Both the position numbers and the translations under genes were made by a program. Positions 38,156-49,534 of a DNA stretch of 64,000 bases are shown here, piece by piece. Within the stretch, counting starts at the first letter, position 1, and each line of letters begins with the position of its first letter. Source of the DNA: Ciona savignyi (Eukaryota; Chordata; Ascidiacea; Phlebobranchia; Cionidae); NCBI GenBank assembly GCA_000149265.1, contig CH003275.1, positions 196,484 to 260,483 of the forward strand, given 5' to 3'. The notes beneath the pieces were generated by a model. That model saw only the letters and a list, made by a program, of their open reading frames with translations, searched no databases and had not been told where the DNA came from.

Positions 38156-39069
38156 CTCTATAAAAAAGAAGTTATATAGTTATTTTTACTGTTTGACCTC
38201 TAGTGCCACCTAACTGCTAAATAAACTAACTAATACATTTTTTTTAGAAACAAAAGTTTTGTTTCTGACATCTCGCTTTGGAAAATTTTTGTTTCTTACC
38301 GTTACATATAGGGAACGAGATAGCAAAAATCTTAATTTTGTATGTATAATACTAATAACGCTGCCAAACCATATTATGACTTAAATCAGGTAAAACCTCT
38401 TTGGCCAAAACTTTTTTACACTTATTGTGTTTTTACCGAATCTTTGCGGGATAAAGCAGACATTGTCAGTAAATTATAAATGTAAATACTGTGGAATAAT
38501 AGCATAGGGCCTATAACGGCAATGATGACCAAAAACATATTAATAATTAAGTAATGTAAGGAACAAACATCAAAAATACCGCTTCCATTTGTTTAAATTT
38601 AACTATCTACCACCCAATTTACAGTTTATAAACTATAAAGAGAGCTTTGTTGTTCTGTGATGGACTAAAGGTTCAGGAGGATATCCAAGCCGTAACATGT
38701 AACAGTATCAAATACAAAAGGAGTGTGTGGATTGTTCCCAGATTTTCCAAGATGAATCCCCACATGGAGCTGCAAATCTAATCTCTGCAATTTTAACCGA
38801 CTTCAATCGACTGGAAACTTTAACTCTTAAATCAGACAGTGGCAAATTGAAGACCTCCAACTTTCGGTAGTTCTGGATTTTTAAAGCCATAGCCAATACC
38901 CGCAAATGATTTACGTTATTTACCAGGACGGAAGCAGACACTTGTTGTTGCAGTGGGACCTACTATAAGAAGTTATAAATAGCTTGATTATATCGCTTGT
39001 GGTATCCAGACAATAATTTTGACCTGCCAAACTTTTTATAATTTGTACCGGGAATAATTCGAAAATAAG

Positions 39070-39620
39070 GGAATGCGTTTATTTTAGGAAATGTACGAAA
39101 TGTTGAAACTAGGATTGTGCCCTATATACCCCAATCATCCGGGCAAGTGGAACGATTTAACCGCACATTGCAGATGGTGTTGTCAGCATTCGTCAATGAA
39201 AATCGGAATGACTGGAATGTGCATTTTCCATATTTCGGCATGTCGTATCGATGTACCGTACTGGAACCAACAAATTAGACCCCAAATCGGTTAATATGGG
39301 GAAGAGAGACCACGTTGCCCATAATACTGGTGGGAAGCCCACTATCTTAGCAACGTCCCTGTCACGCAGAATATGTGGCATGGATGAAATCGGCAACTGA
39401 GAACGCGTTTAATATGACCTTTACTTATTTAAAGAAAGCAGAGTTGTGACAATAACAAAACTATTACAAGCGCGTTTATTTGTGGTCGTTCAAGACAAAC
39501 GATAGGTTGTACTAATACTACCCACCGACAGGAAGAAAGAAATCGAAAATGATGAGGACATGCAGGCGGCTGCGTCCCCTAATGATTCGGTGCATTTTAA
39601 TTTTTTGTAGGTAAGGTTTT
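39070..39620 (+). pseudogene. Decayed Ty3/gypsy-type retrotransposon integrase fragment
   Basis: Read in one frame, the DNA gives VPYIPQSSGQVERFNRTLQ, then NDWNVHFPYFGMSYR, then after an in-frame stop TPNRLIWGRETTLP. A poorer stretch containing QNYYKRVYLW resembles the basic region after the integrase core. This is the typical end of the catalytic core (with the ERFN glutamate) and beyond in Ty3/gypsy integrases. Several stop codons show that it is dead. No long terminal repeats, reverse transcriptase or gag were found nearby, so it is an isolated remnant. Confidence 0.8.
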
Positions 39621-39960
39621 CTTTTATTTCAGTCGGTAATTTTAATTCTTTCAACTTTTTTTAATTTAAAACGCGTTTAATTGTTTTTAAATAATATTTT
39701 GAAGAACTTTAGAACGACACTCATAGACAACACACATTTTATATGCCCAGAGGCAAAATAGTTTGAAGGCGGATACCATGTTAACTTACAAAGCGTGAGA
39801 GAAGCGTAAATAAAGTCAGTGTCGAGAATTTAGAAAGAATAAATGTACGTTGAGTGGAAAAAATGAACTAGATAGTTTACAAGATTAGCTTTTTTAAATC
39901 TAATTTAATATTATAAAAAATTAAGGGTATAAAGTATTTTTATTTCAAGCAGACGTAAAC

Positions 39961-41949
39961 ATGAATAAAAGGGAATTGTTTTTAGCACTTGTGAGTATTT
40001 CTTTCGGGACCACGATGTTGTACACGGCTGTTTTGCAAACGAAACCTATAAACAATTGTAATGTCGACACCAAGAATACTGAAGAAATAAAAGTTTTTAC
40101 TGAATCGAAATATATTAATCCACAACTTGGAGATATTTTAATACAAGTCGACGAAGAGAGTAAAAGACGAAGGTCTCCGTACTACGGTTTGAAGTACAAG
40201 CACACCTACGGACTACCGTTGTCTCATTTTAATCTACGATCATTTAGAAATAATCTGACGGATTGGAAGCACTATTTTCCGGAATTAACAAACGCTCTTA
40301 ATAGTTTTGCAAAGAGTAATCCTTCCCACGACGAACTTGCTTTTACATCGCCCAATACAACGGTGATAGTTATAGAGGGAAATAGAAGTAGATATATGAC
40401 AGGCGATACATTCAAAGCCACTATATATGCCAAAGATAGACTTGGCCGACCCAAAGAATTCGGTGGAGATTTTTTTCGTGCTCGACTTTTGAGTAACACA
40501 GGTGCTATCATCCCTCGTGATGGGATACCTTGTGTTATTATTGATCATTGGAACGGTTCTTACTCTATAACCGCACCACTGGTTCAGGCTGCTGTTTTTA
40601 CGCTAGAAGTTGTGCTGGTTTCGTCTTTAGAGGCAATCTCGCGTTTGATACAGTTTACAGCAACAAACCGGGAGATTGGTCGAGTTTACTTGGCCGAATT
40701 GGAGTCGGGGGAGAAAGTTCATTGCAACGTGGATATGTCGGCTTACCCAATGTGAGATTTTCTATGTACCACATATATACTTTATTAACACGCGATATAT
40801 TGAGCCGGAAGTGTGCTCGTTTCCCACATGTTGTGTTCAGGCACAGTTGTCGATTCATTTTTCATATGGCAGTTATATATGCGAAGTGTGAAGCAAAATT
40901 GTGCTTTAAATTCATTTTTTGCTCTACTTAGATATGCTCTACATTGACCATATCATATGATAACTTTTTCATTTAGATACAGAAACACGGAGACTTGTGA
41001 TTACAGCAACCCACGTAACCAGGAACCATGGTTCTGCATCAAACCCCCCTCGGGTGTTTGTTCACGCATCATCAACATCGTTTTCAGCGAGATGCCGGAC
41101 GAAGAACCGATACATAACTTTGCAGCTACCTTAAAATCCAAATACGAGACCATGTCTGTAATTAATGGTTCTGGGGTAAAACTTTTAGTTCTGCCGCAAG
41201 ATTCCGCCGATGTAGGCTTATCCAGTTTAGAAGACTGCGTTGTTAAAAACCACAAACACGTTCGGCCGAACGGTTACATGTGGGGTGGGCGATGGGTTTC
41301 GTTGACTTGTGCAAATACTCTTCTAGCAGTGCGAGACACTCGAAGGTGTCTGGAAAACAAAGTGGTCTACTTTTTTGGCGACTCTACCATCCGAATGTAC
41401 AGTTTTTTGTTGGGAGAACGACTGAACTTGCGATCTGTTGGACCAGAATCATATTATATTTGGCAGAATCCCAAAACCATTTATAGTTTTGGTCTAAATA
41501 TAACGACATATTACAGGGCGCATGGGCCGCCTCTACAGAACCCAGGTGGGCCCGAAGCGCGGCCTTACATCAGCGACAGTTTGGACGGAATCCGGGTTGC
41601 TGGTAAAGACACGTTCATAATATTCAACATCGGGGCTCATTTGCATAAATTTCACCCTTCAATATTCATTCACCGCATGCAAGGTATACGCGATGCTGTT
41701 TTGCGACTTTTAAATCGTTTTCCCGAAACTAGAATCATATACCGCGGCCTTAGCGTTCTCTCAACGCCCTTAGAGTGGTATTTCTACCGATACGATGTTA
41801 TCGTACGCGATATATTCAAGGATATTAAAAACTTCATGTTTCTTGATTTTTGGGATCTAACCACGGTGGTTCCCCAAAATGACTACCACCCACCAGCTTA
41901 TCTCACAGAATTAAAATCGCTTGTTCTTTTTGACTACCTATGCAGCTAA
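39961..41949 (+). CDS. NXPE-family protein, copy 1 (587 aa)
   Basis: NXPE proteins are Golgi or secretory type II proteins with a neurexophilin-like region and a C-terminal PC-esterase (GDSL-like) domain; some vertebrate members act on glycans. Two exons, 39961-40751 and 40977-41949 (donor GTGAGA, acceptor TTTCATTTAG), join in phase to 1,764 nt. Residues ~7-25 (FLALVSISFGTTMLYTAVL) form a signal anchor. YRNTETCDYSNPRNQEPWFC at the exon junction is the NXPE cysteine motif. CLENKVVYFFGDSTIRMY carries the catalytic GDS (residues ~398-400). The C-terminal histidine is in QNDYHPPAY. Length fits the family. A TTTATTTCAAGCAG acceptor-like run lies just before the ATG. AATAAA follows the stop by about 60 bases. 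Substrate cannot be told from sequence. Confidence 0.9.
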
Positions 41950-42006
41950 AAAACAACACTGTATTATTAGGTTGTTAGCCTTTATTCTAATTTTATAACC
42001 TCACAA

Positions 42007-42012
42007 AATAAA
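42007..42012 (+). terminator. Polyadenylation signal of NXPE copy 1
   Basis: AATAAA lies about 58 bases after the stop codon and is conserved at the same place in copy 2. Confidence 0.6.
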
Positions 42013-42697
42013 AGATTCAGGTGATTGATTTTATCGTACTATGAAATTTTCATGTGAGAAGTTTGTGTATTTTCCCTGTGTCGTTCTATACCCTAAAGAT
42101 ATTGCTAAGTTTCTTTAAAAAAATAAACTGAGTTAGAAAGATCAATTAAGTGCCTCGTACAAGATAGTGGCGGGTTTCAATTCGGCTATCCTTCGGCTGA
42201 CAGCCAGATGTGCTACTAATGAGCTTGCACTCGTCGGTTGACAACTGAAGCTACTGAATTAAAGGGCGCCTGGTCTTTAATTTTATACTGATAAGACGGG
42301 AAAATATGTCAAATTATTTTTCTAGGATCTTTTTTAACTCGCGAACGACCATTTATTAAAGCTATTACCGTGTGTTTTATATCATTGATACCGCTCAACA
42401 ATAAATGGGTGCCGACTCAGAGCTTGGCCAAAGCACTAAATGTTACGGGAAAAAAGCTATATGTGGCTGGGGCTTAATTGTACAAATATATTCATTTAAA
42501 ACGTCTAGTAAATAAAGAAGTCATACAAAACAATTATTATTTATCAAATCTGAAATCTCCGATATATTTTACACAGAAAAATGCCTATAATTGTACTTTA
42601 AATACACAGTTTTTCAAATAAATAATGATAATAACAATACACTTCACACACAAAAAAATGTTAATTGAAGTCACTTCATTGTAAATGCAACACTTAC

Positions 42698-44158
42698 TTC
42701 GCCGCGTTCACTCGGACACCGCTCGGAGCTAATTCTGTAAAAGAACTTCTAATCAAGAAATGGCATTTTACTCTTTAAAATAACAAGAAAAGGCAACAAA
42801 AATGCATATCGCAGTTTGACTAAACAATATTGTTTTAACAGAAAGTAAAATATTAGTTGATCTTGGACCTAGGTAAACCCTAATTGTCAGATTTTGCAAA
42901 ACACATCGTCTGGAGGCAGGAGCAATAGTTAGTCTAACGCCGTGTGTAGCTGTAGCTGTATTATACGCACCTTAAATATTAAGCTGGTGTATTAACGACC
43001 AATAATACCGAACACGCAGGTAATGTCAAAATTGTAAGTTTTCCACGTCCAACAATTTTCGGCTAAAAGACGATGCTTATATCGATTGAGTTAAAACATC
43101 GTTAAAACATCGAAATACAGGTATAAATATAGGAAAATATTGGTAATACAGTTCTACCAATACGTGCAGACAATTATTGGATTGTATTTATTTAATGTTG
43201 GTTATACTCAATGGTTAATATCATCAATGTAGTGCTGTGTAAATAAGATGAATAATCGTGTCACATCTATAAGACGGGACAACGAAGGGGGTTAAACCTC
43301 AAATAACGATTTGCATTTCACGCGTTTATCAACATTGTTCATTTTTTATATCATTTATAATATTTTACTTTCATATTTTTTGAATAACTGCTTTTAGTTT
43401 CAATGAATTGTTTTAAATCCAGAAAGTGTTAAAATAAATCCACACCTAGATGCAAAATCTCTGTAATGGAACTTCTGGGAACGTACATTAATGTTACTAA
43501 TTTCCATGGTGTAGTTTTTGTATACATAAGTCCTGCAGCCCAAATATTGACTTAAAGGTCTCACCTTTAACTTTCTTCAGATGCGGTAATGCAAGTTGCG
43601 TCAGGTGGAACACTGACCGAAGGTTAATGTTGAATGAACGATCGAAGTCTTGCAAAGTTGCCTGATGGAGATTGTTATTTTATTCTTTAAAATCAGCTAA
43701 ACAGAAAACGGTGACCATCGAACTGACCGAATAGCTTTGGTGGTTAATGCGTCAGTGTTCAGTTTAAGAGTCCAAGCATAAGAGTCCAAGTATTGACACT
43801 GGTCACTGGGTAGTTAGTTTGGTCCTTGCGCAAAGCACTTAGCAGGGTACTATATGCTAATCAACATTCCTGAATCATTCATTTTCTACGCCTCACAAGG
43901 GCAAACTGTATAAACATTTTGTATCGCTGCCTGTTTTACTGAAGTGTTTACCAGTCTTTTTGCCTCGTCTGTTTATTTACAATTAACGCCATATTTGTTT
44001 AAACCAGTTATTAATATACTTACCTCTTCAATGCCGCTCGCCAATGCTATGCCAGCATTATTTACAAGAACATCTAATCGTCCAAATTTCTCAACTGTTC
44101 TTTGGACCAAATTTTCAGCTTGGCTTTCGTCGCATATGTCAGCTACCGTTTGAAAAAC
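42698..44158 (-). pseudogene. Truncated SDR copy inside duplication unit 1
   Basis: Three exons of the SDR gene at 47,320-49,534 have counterparts here: exon 3 (44024-44158), exon 4 (43565-43661) and exon 6 (42698-42734), all of unchanged length. Exons 1 and 2 were never included in the duplication. Exon 5, with the catalytic YxxxK, is replaced by unrelated sequence. Exon 7, the C-terminus, is missing by a clean deletion near 42,655. Exon 3 has lost its acceptor because the duplication junction falls there. It cannot make an SDR enzyme. Its exon 3 donor is a normal GTAAGT, whereas the intact gene has GCAAGT. Confidence 0.88.
43723..43870 (+). repeat. SINE family A copy within duplication unit 1
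   Basis: ACCGAATAGCTTTGGTGGTT, AATGCGTCAG and GGTCCTTGCGCAAAGCACTT match family A. The same insertion occurs in unit 2, so it predates the duplication. Confidence 0.7.
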
Positions 44159-44401
44159 CTAAGAACGACACTCATAGACAAAACAAAGTTTATATGCCCA
44201 GAGGCGAATTAGTTTAAAGGCGGATACCGTGTTAACTTACAAAGCGTAAATAAAGTCAGTGTCGAGAATTTGGAAAGAAAAAAATGTACGTTGAATGGAA
44301 AAAATTGTACTAGATAGTTTACAAGATAAGCCTTTTTTAATCTAATTTAATATTTAAAAAAATAAGCGTATACAGTATATTTATTTCAAGCAGACGTAAA
44401 A

Positions 44402-46542
44402 ATGAATAAAAAAGAATTGTTTTTAGCACTTGTGAGTATTTCTTTCGGGACCACGATGTTGTACAAGGCTGTTTTGCAAACGAAACCTATAAACAATTGT
44501 AATGTCGACACTAAGAATATCGAAGAAATTAAAGTTGCTACTGAATCGAAATATATTAATCCACAACTTGGAGATATTTTAATACAAGTGGACGAAGAGA
44601 NNNNNNNNNNNNNNNNNNNNNNNNNNNNNNNNNNNNNNNNNNNNNNNNNNNNNNNNNNNNNNNNNNNNNNNNNNNNNNNNNNNNNNNNNNNNNNNNNNNN
44701 NNNNNNNNNNNNNNNNNNNNNNNNNNNNNNNNNNNNNNNNNNNNNNNNNNNNNNNNNNNNNNNNNNNNNNNNNNNNNNNNNNNNNNNNNNNNNNNNNNNN
44801 NNNNNNNNNNNNNNNNNNNNNNNNNNNNNNNNNNNNNNNNNNNNNNNNNNNNNNNNNNNNNNNNNNNNNNGAATTAACAAACGCTCTTAATAGTTTTGCA
44901 AAGATTAATCCTTCCCACGACGAACTTGCTTTTACATCGCCCAATACAACGGTGATAGTTATAGAGGGAAATAGAAGTAGATATATGACAGGCGATACAT
45001 TCAAAGCCACTATATATGCCAAAGATAGACTTGGCCGACCCAAAGAATTCGGTGGAGATTTTTTTCGTGCTCGACTTTTGAGAAACACAGGTTTTGTCAT
45101 CATTCCAGATGGGATACCTTGTGTTATTATTGATCATTGGAACGGTTCTTACTCTATAACCGCACCACTAGTTCAGGCTGCTGTTTTTACGCTGGAAGTC
45201 GTTCTAGTTTCGTCTTTAGAGGCAATCTCGCGTTTGATACAGTTTACAGCAACAAACCGGGAGATTGGTCGAGTTTACTTGGCCGAATTGGAGTCGGGGG
45301 AGAAAGTTCATTGCAACGTGGATATGTCGGCTTACCCAATGTGAGATTTTCTATGTAACACATACATACTTTATTAACACGCGATATATTGAGCCGGAAG
45401 TTTGTGCTCGTTGCCCACTTGTGGTGTTCAGGCACAGTTGTCGATTCATTTTTCATATGGCAGTTATATATGCGAAATGCGTGAAGCAAAATTGTGCTAT
45501 AAATTCATTTTTTGCTCTACTTAGATATGCTCTACATTTACCATATCATATGATAACTTTTTCATTTAGATACAGAAACACGGAGACCTGTGATTACAGC
45601 AACCCACGCAACCAGGAACCATGGTTCTGCATCAAACCCCCCTCGGGTGTTTGTTCACGTATTATCAACATCGTTTTCAGCGAGATGCCGGACGAAGAAC
45701 CGATACATAACTTTGCAGCCACCTTAAAATCCAAATACGAGACCATGTCTGTAATTAATGATTCTGGGGTAAAACTTTTAGTCCTGCCGCAAGAATCCGC
45801 CGATGTACGCCTATCCAGTTTAGAAGACTGCGTTGTTAAAAACCACAAACACGTTCGGCCGAATGGTTACATGTGGGGTGGGCGATGGGTGTTGTTGACT
45901 TGTGCAAATACTCTTCTAGCGGTGCGAGACACTCGAAGGTGTCTGGAAAATAAAGTGGTCTACTTCTTCGGCGGCTCTACCATCCGAATGTACAGTATTT
46001 TGTTGGGAGAACGACTGAACTTGCGATCAGTCGGACCAGATTCACATGTTATTTGGCAGAATCCCAAAATTATTTATAGTTTCGGTTTAAATATAACGAC
46101 ATATTACAGGGCGCATGGGCCGCCTTTACAGAACCCAGGTGGGCCCGAAACGCGGCCTTACATCAGCGACAGTTTGGACGGAATCCGGGTTGCTGGTAAA
46201 GACACGTTCATAATATTCAACATCGGGGCTCATTTGCATAAATTTCACCCTTCAATATTCATTCACCGCATGCAAGGTATACGCGACGCTGTTTTGCGAC
46301 TTTTAAATCGTTTTCCCGAAACTAGAATCATATACCGCGGCCTTAGCGTTCTCTCATCGCCATTGGATTGGTATTTCTACCGATACGATGTTATCGTACG
46401 CGATATATTCAAGGATATTGAAAACTTCATGTTTCTTGATTTTTGGGATCTAACCACGGTGGTTCCCCAAAATAACATTCACCCACCAGCATATTTCACG
46501 GAATTAAAATCGCTTGTACTCTTTGACTACCTATGCAGCTAA
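44402..46542 (+). CDS. NXPE-family protein, copy 2 (sequence gap inside exon 1)
   Basis: This is a near-identical paralogue of copy 1, with about 17 replacements in the 323 residues of exon 2 by eye. Exons are 44402-45340, containing 270 N at 44601-44870, and 45570-46542. The intron and its splice sites are conserved. The matching stretch in copy 1 is only 122 bases long. If the gap is set to 122, exon 1 becomes exactly 791 nt, as in copy 1, and the frame is open. With 270 N the frame breaks artificially. The key oddity is FFGGSTIRMY in place of FFGDSTIRMY: the aspartate of the GDS motif has become glycine (GAC to GGC at 45973-45975). The C-terminal motif reads QNNIHPPAY instead of QNDYHPPAY. 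The protein may be inactive or changed in specificity. Confidence 0.85.
44601..44870. other. Assembly gap of 270 N inside NXPE copy 2
   Basis: The flanks match copy 1 at 40,159 and 40,282, which are separated by only 122 bases, so the gap length is probably overestimated. Confidence 0.95.
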
Positions 46543-46600
46543 AAAAACAACACTGTATTATTAGGTTGTTAGACTTTATTTTAATTTTATAAACTCACAA

Positions 46601-46606
46601 AATAAA
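46601..46606 (+). terminator. Polyadenylation signal of NXPE copy 2
   Basis: AATAAA lies about 59 bases after the stop codon, at the same relative place as in copy 1. Confidence 0.6.
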
Positions 46607-47194
46607 AGGTTCACGCAATTGATTTTAACGTACTAAGAGATTTTCGTGTGAGAAGTTTGTGTGTTTTACTTTTGTCGTTGTATACCCTAAAGATATTGGT
46701 ATTTTTGTAAAACATTAAACTTAACTGAGTTAGAAAGGTTAATAAAGTGCGTCGTACAAGATAGTGGCGGGTTTCAATTCGGCTATTCTTCGGCAGACGG
46801 CCCGATGTGCTACTAATGAGCTTGCACTCGTCGGTTGACTGTTGAACCTACTGGATTAATGAACGCGACTTTATTTTATACTGATCTTTATTTTTATACT
46901 GATAAGACGGGAAAATACGCAGACTAATTTTTCCAGGATCTTTGCCAAATCGACAACACCGTCCATTTATTAAAACTATTACAGTGTGTTTTATATCATT
47001 GATAGCCTACTACTTAACATTGAATGTGTGTCCGCTCAGTGCTTAGCCTAAGGACTCAATGTTTCGGAAAAAAAGAAGATGCCTGAAGATATACGTATCC
47101 GGGGCTTAAATTGTACAAATATATATCCATTTTAAACGTCTAGTAAATAAATAAGTCATACGAAACAATTATTATCTTTTTAACAATTAGCGTC
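46607..47194. other. Convergent intergenic spacer between NXPE copy 2 and SDR
   Basis: AT-rich spacer duplicated from unit 1. It includes a conserved stretch around GTGGCGGGTTTCAATTCGGC that is also present near 42,170. No coding signal. Confidence 0.5.
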
Positions 47195-47200
47195 TTTATT
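47195..47200 (-). terminator. Candidate polyadenylation signal of the SDR gene
   Basis: AATAAA on the minus strand, about 120 bases after the SDR stop codon. Confidence 0.5.
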
Positions 47201-47319
47201 AAATCTGAAATCTCCACAGAAAATGCCTAAACGCCCTTTTATTACACAGTTTTTTTCCAAATAATTAATGCTAATAACAGTACACTTCACAGACAACAAA
47301 ATTAAACTTCAGTTAAATT

Positions 47320-49534
47320 TCACTGCCCATTTAAAATCCTTCCTCCATCTACCATAAGACAAGTTCCTGTGATCATTTTGGCGGCGTCGGAGGCTAAAAA
47401 GGCTACCGCATCAGCGACATCTTGTGGTTCAACCACTCTACCTAGAGGGTGAAACGGTGCAGATTTCTCATAGTATTCATCAAGGAGCTCTTTAGTTTTA
47501 AATCGGGACTGGTAGATAGTTGTTTTAACACTTGCAGGGCTGTTAGGAAATGATCGATGTTAATTGAAGTCGCATTTCATTGTAAATGCAACACTTACTT
47601 CGCCGCGTTCACTCGGACACCGCTCGGAGCTAATTCTGTAAAATTCGGTAAAATATTAGTTGCTCCTGGTAAACCCTAGTTGTCAGATTTTGCAAAACAC
47701 ATCGTCTGGAGGCAGAAGCAAAGGTTAGTCTAATAACGCCATGTGTAGCTGTATTATACACATCTTAAATATTAAGCTGGTGTATTAACGACCAATAATA
47801 CCGAACACGCAGGTAATGTCGAAATTGGAAGTTTTCCACGTAAAAATACATTTAGACCAGCTAAAGACATTCTGGAATAATGAAGAACTGAACCGACCTA
47901 GAGCAATAGTCTTCGTAAACTGGTCAAGAGCCGCCTTTGTCATGTCATAAACAAGAAGTGCTGGATATTGACGTGTGCTACATATACTAGAAATGTTGAC
48001 GATATTTCCTGAAAGTATTTAAAGTTATTATTTATACATAGAGAGAATATGGAATATTTATAGATTGGAGTGTTGCTTGTTTAAAAATTGGACGTCTTAA
48101 GTGACATTGAGCATCATATGACGTTCAATAAGTATACTAGGCTGGATATTGGTGATACAGTTTTACCAATACGTGCAGAGAATTACGGGATTGTATTTAT
48201 TTAATGTTGGTTATAGTAAATGCTTGAAATATTCAATGCAGTGCTGTGTAAATATGATGAATAATCGGGTCTTATCTATAAGACGGGACAACAAAGGGGG
48301 TTAAACCTCAAATAACGATTTGCATGTCACGCGTTTCAACATTGTTTATTTTTTATATCATTTATAATATTAAAATTTTACTTTTCATATTTTTTAAATA
48401 ACTGCTTTTAGTTGTAATGAACTGTTTTTAATCCAGAAAATGATAGGATAAATCTACACCTAGATGCAAAATCTCTGTAATGGAACTTCTGGGAACATAC
48501 ATCAAATATTGACTTAAAGGTCTCACCTTTAACTTTCTTCAGATGCGGTAATGCAAGTTGCGTCAAGTGGAACACTGACCGAAGGTTAATGTTGAATGAA
48601 CGATCGAAGTCTTGCAAAGTTGCCTGATGGAGATTGTCATTTTATTTTTTAAAATCAGCTGAACAGAAAACGGTGATCATCAAACTGACCGAATAGCTTA
48701 GGTAGTTAATGCGTCAGCGTTCAGTTTAAGAGTCCAAGTATTGACACTGGTTACTGGCTAGTCAGTTTGGTCCTTGGGCAAGCACTTAGAAGGGTACGTT
48801 CTGCTAATCAACATTCCTGAATCATTCATTTTCTACCCTTCACAAGGGCAAACTGTATAAACATTTTGTATCGCTGCCTGTTTACTGAAGTCTCTCACCA
48901 ATCTTTTTGGTTCGTCATTTCATTTACAGTTAACGCCATATTTGTTTAAACCAGTTAATAATATACTTGCCTTTTCAATGCCGCCCGCCAATGCTATGCC
49001 AGCATTATTTACAAGAACATCTAATCGTCCAAATTTCTCAACTGTTCTTTGGACCAAATTTTCAGCTTGGCTTTCGTCGCATATGTCAGCTACCGTTTGC
49101 AAAACCTTGAAATGAAAAAATCAGTAAAGTAAAATAGCCAGAGTAGGGTATAACTTACTTCTTTAGCATTCTCTCCACATTTATTCGCCACTTCGTGCAA
49201 TGCGGTTTCATCACGTCCTGTTATCGATACGAGAGCGCCTTCGTTCGCAAAATGAATAGCAATTGTAGCACCAATACCACGAGATGCGCCTTTTTAAACA
49301 CATCAAATATTATGTTAGATAGGTTATTTCCTGTTTCGCTTGTGCACAGATATAATAGGGTAACTCTAACTAGGTTTGCACAAAAGTGTACGTTTGTATA
49401 ACAACGACGACACTGTTTTATAGTCTTGTTCATGTCTTATTTACTTGATAAACCAACTACTGCCCAGTGTTTAAAATGTTCTAGCTTTTTAACTTACCTG
49501 TTATTAAAATCACCTTCCCTTTAAATTGACTCAT
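47320..49534 (-). CDS. Short-chain dehydrogenase/reductase, classical type (255 aa)
   Basis: An NAD(P)-dependent oxidoreductase of the classical SDR fold; substrate unknown. Seven exons: 49498-49534, 49159-49289, 48971-49105, 48527-48623, 47898-48008, 47599-47635, 47320-47539, totalling 768 nt in phase. Motifs are [20 protein letters not shown] (cofactor-binding TGxxxGIG), [13 protein letters not shown] (NNAG), [19 protein letters not shown], and [20 protein letters not shown] followed by DMTKAAL (catalytic Ser and YxxxK). [17 protein letters not shown] and [12 protein letters not shown] close the C-terminus, which lacks a peroxisomal or membrane signal. Length is normal for the family. The donor after exon 3 is GCAAGT, so intron 3 is GC-AG. 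The gene is convergent with NXPE copy 2, and a partial broken copy lies at 42,698-44,158. Confidence 0.92.
48684..48815 (+). repeat. SINE family A copy within duplication unit 2
   Basis: This is the counterpart of the copy at 43,723, shorter by a deleted repeat of AAGAGTCCAAG. Confidence 0.7.

Larger units (their letters stand above)
37808..39069. other. Intergenic sequence with SINE-B fragments, otherwise unassigned
   Basis: The stretch holds a reverse SINE-B copy at 38,040-38,155, a reverse SINE-B head-like piece at 37,968-38,012 and a long poly-T tract. An open frame of 77 codons on the minus strand at 38,708-38,941 has no recognisable motif. I see no gene here. Confidence 0.5.
39711..44160 (+). 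repeat. Unit 1 of a tandem segmental duplication (NXPE copy 1 plus truncated SDR)
   Basis: The sequence from AGAACGACACTCATAGACAA at 39,711 recurs at 44,161. Between them lies NXPE copy 1 followed by reverse-strand SDR exons. The unit ends in the acceptor end of SDR exon 3, where CTACCGTTTGAAAAACCT runs straight into the duplicated NXPE upstream sequence. Unit length is about 4.45 kb. The left breakpoint (AACTT), the junction (AACCT) and the right flank (AACCTT) share only a few bases, as in microhomology-mediated duplication. Confidence 0.85.
44161..49105 (+). repeat. Unit 2 of the tandem segmental duplication (NXPE copy 2 plus 3' part of the SDR gene)
   Basis: This copy begins with the same sequence as unit 1 at 39,711 and runs through NXPE copy 2 and the SDR gene. 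The similarity ends at 49,105, the start of SDR exon 3. It is longer than unit 1 mainly because unit 1 has lost SDR exons 5 and 7 and this copy contains an oversized gap of N. Confidence 0.82.

Noticed and set aside
38708-38941. 77-codon minus-strand open frame
   Set aside because: No family motif, no splice or start context of note, and the opposite strand is also partly open; not supported as a gene.
40272-40548. Minus-strand open frames across NXPE exon 1
   Set aside because: They are the reverse strand of the well-supported NXPE coding exon, repeated in copy 2.
42160-42250. Possible small RNA gene around GTGGCGGGTTTCAATTCGGC
   Set aside because: It is present in both duplication units only because the units are duplicated; no internal promoter boxes or stable fold that I could support.
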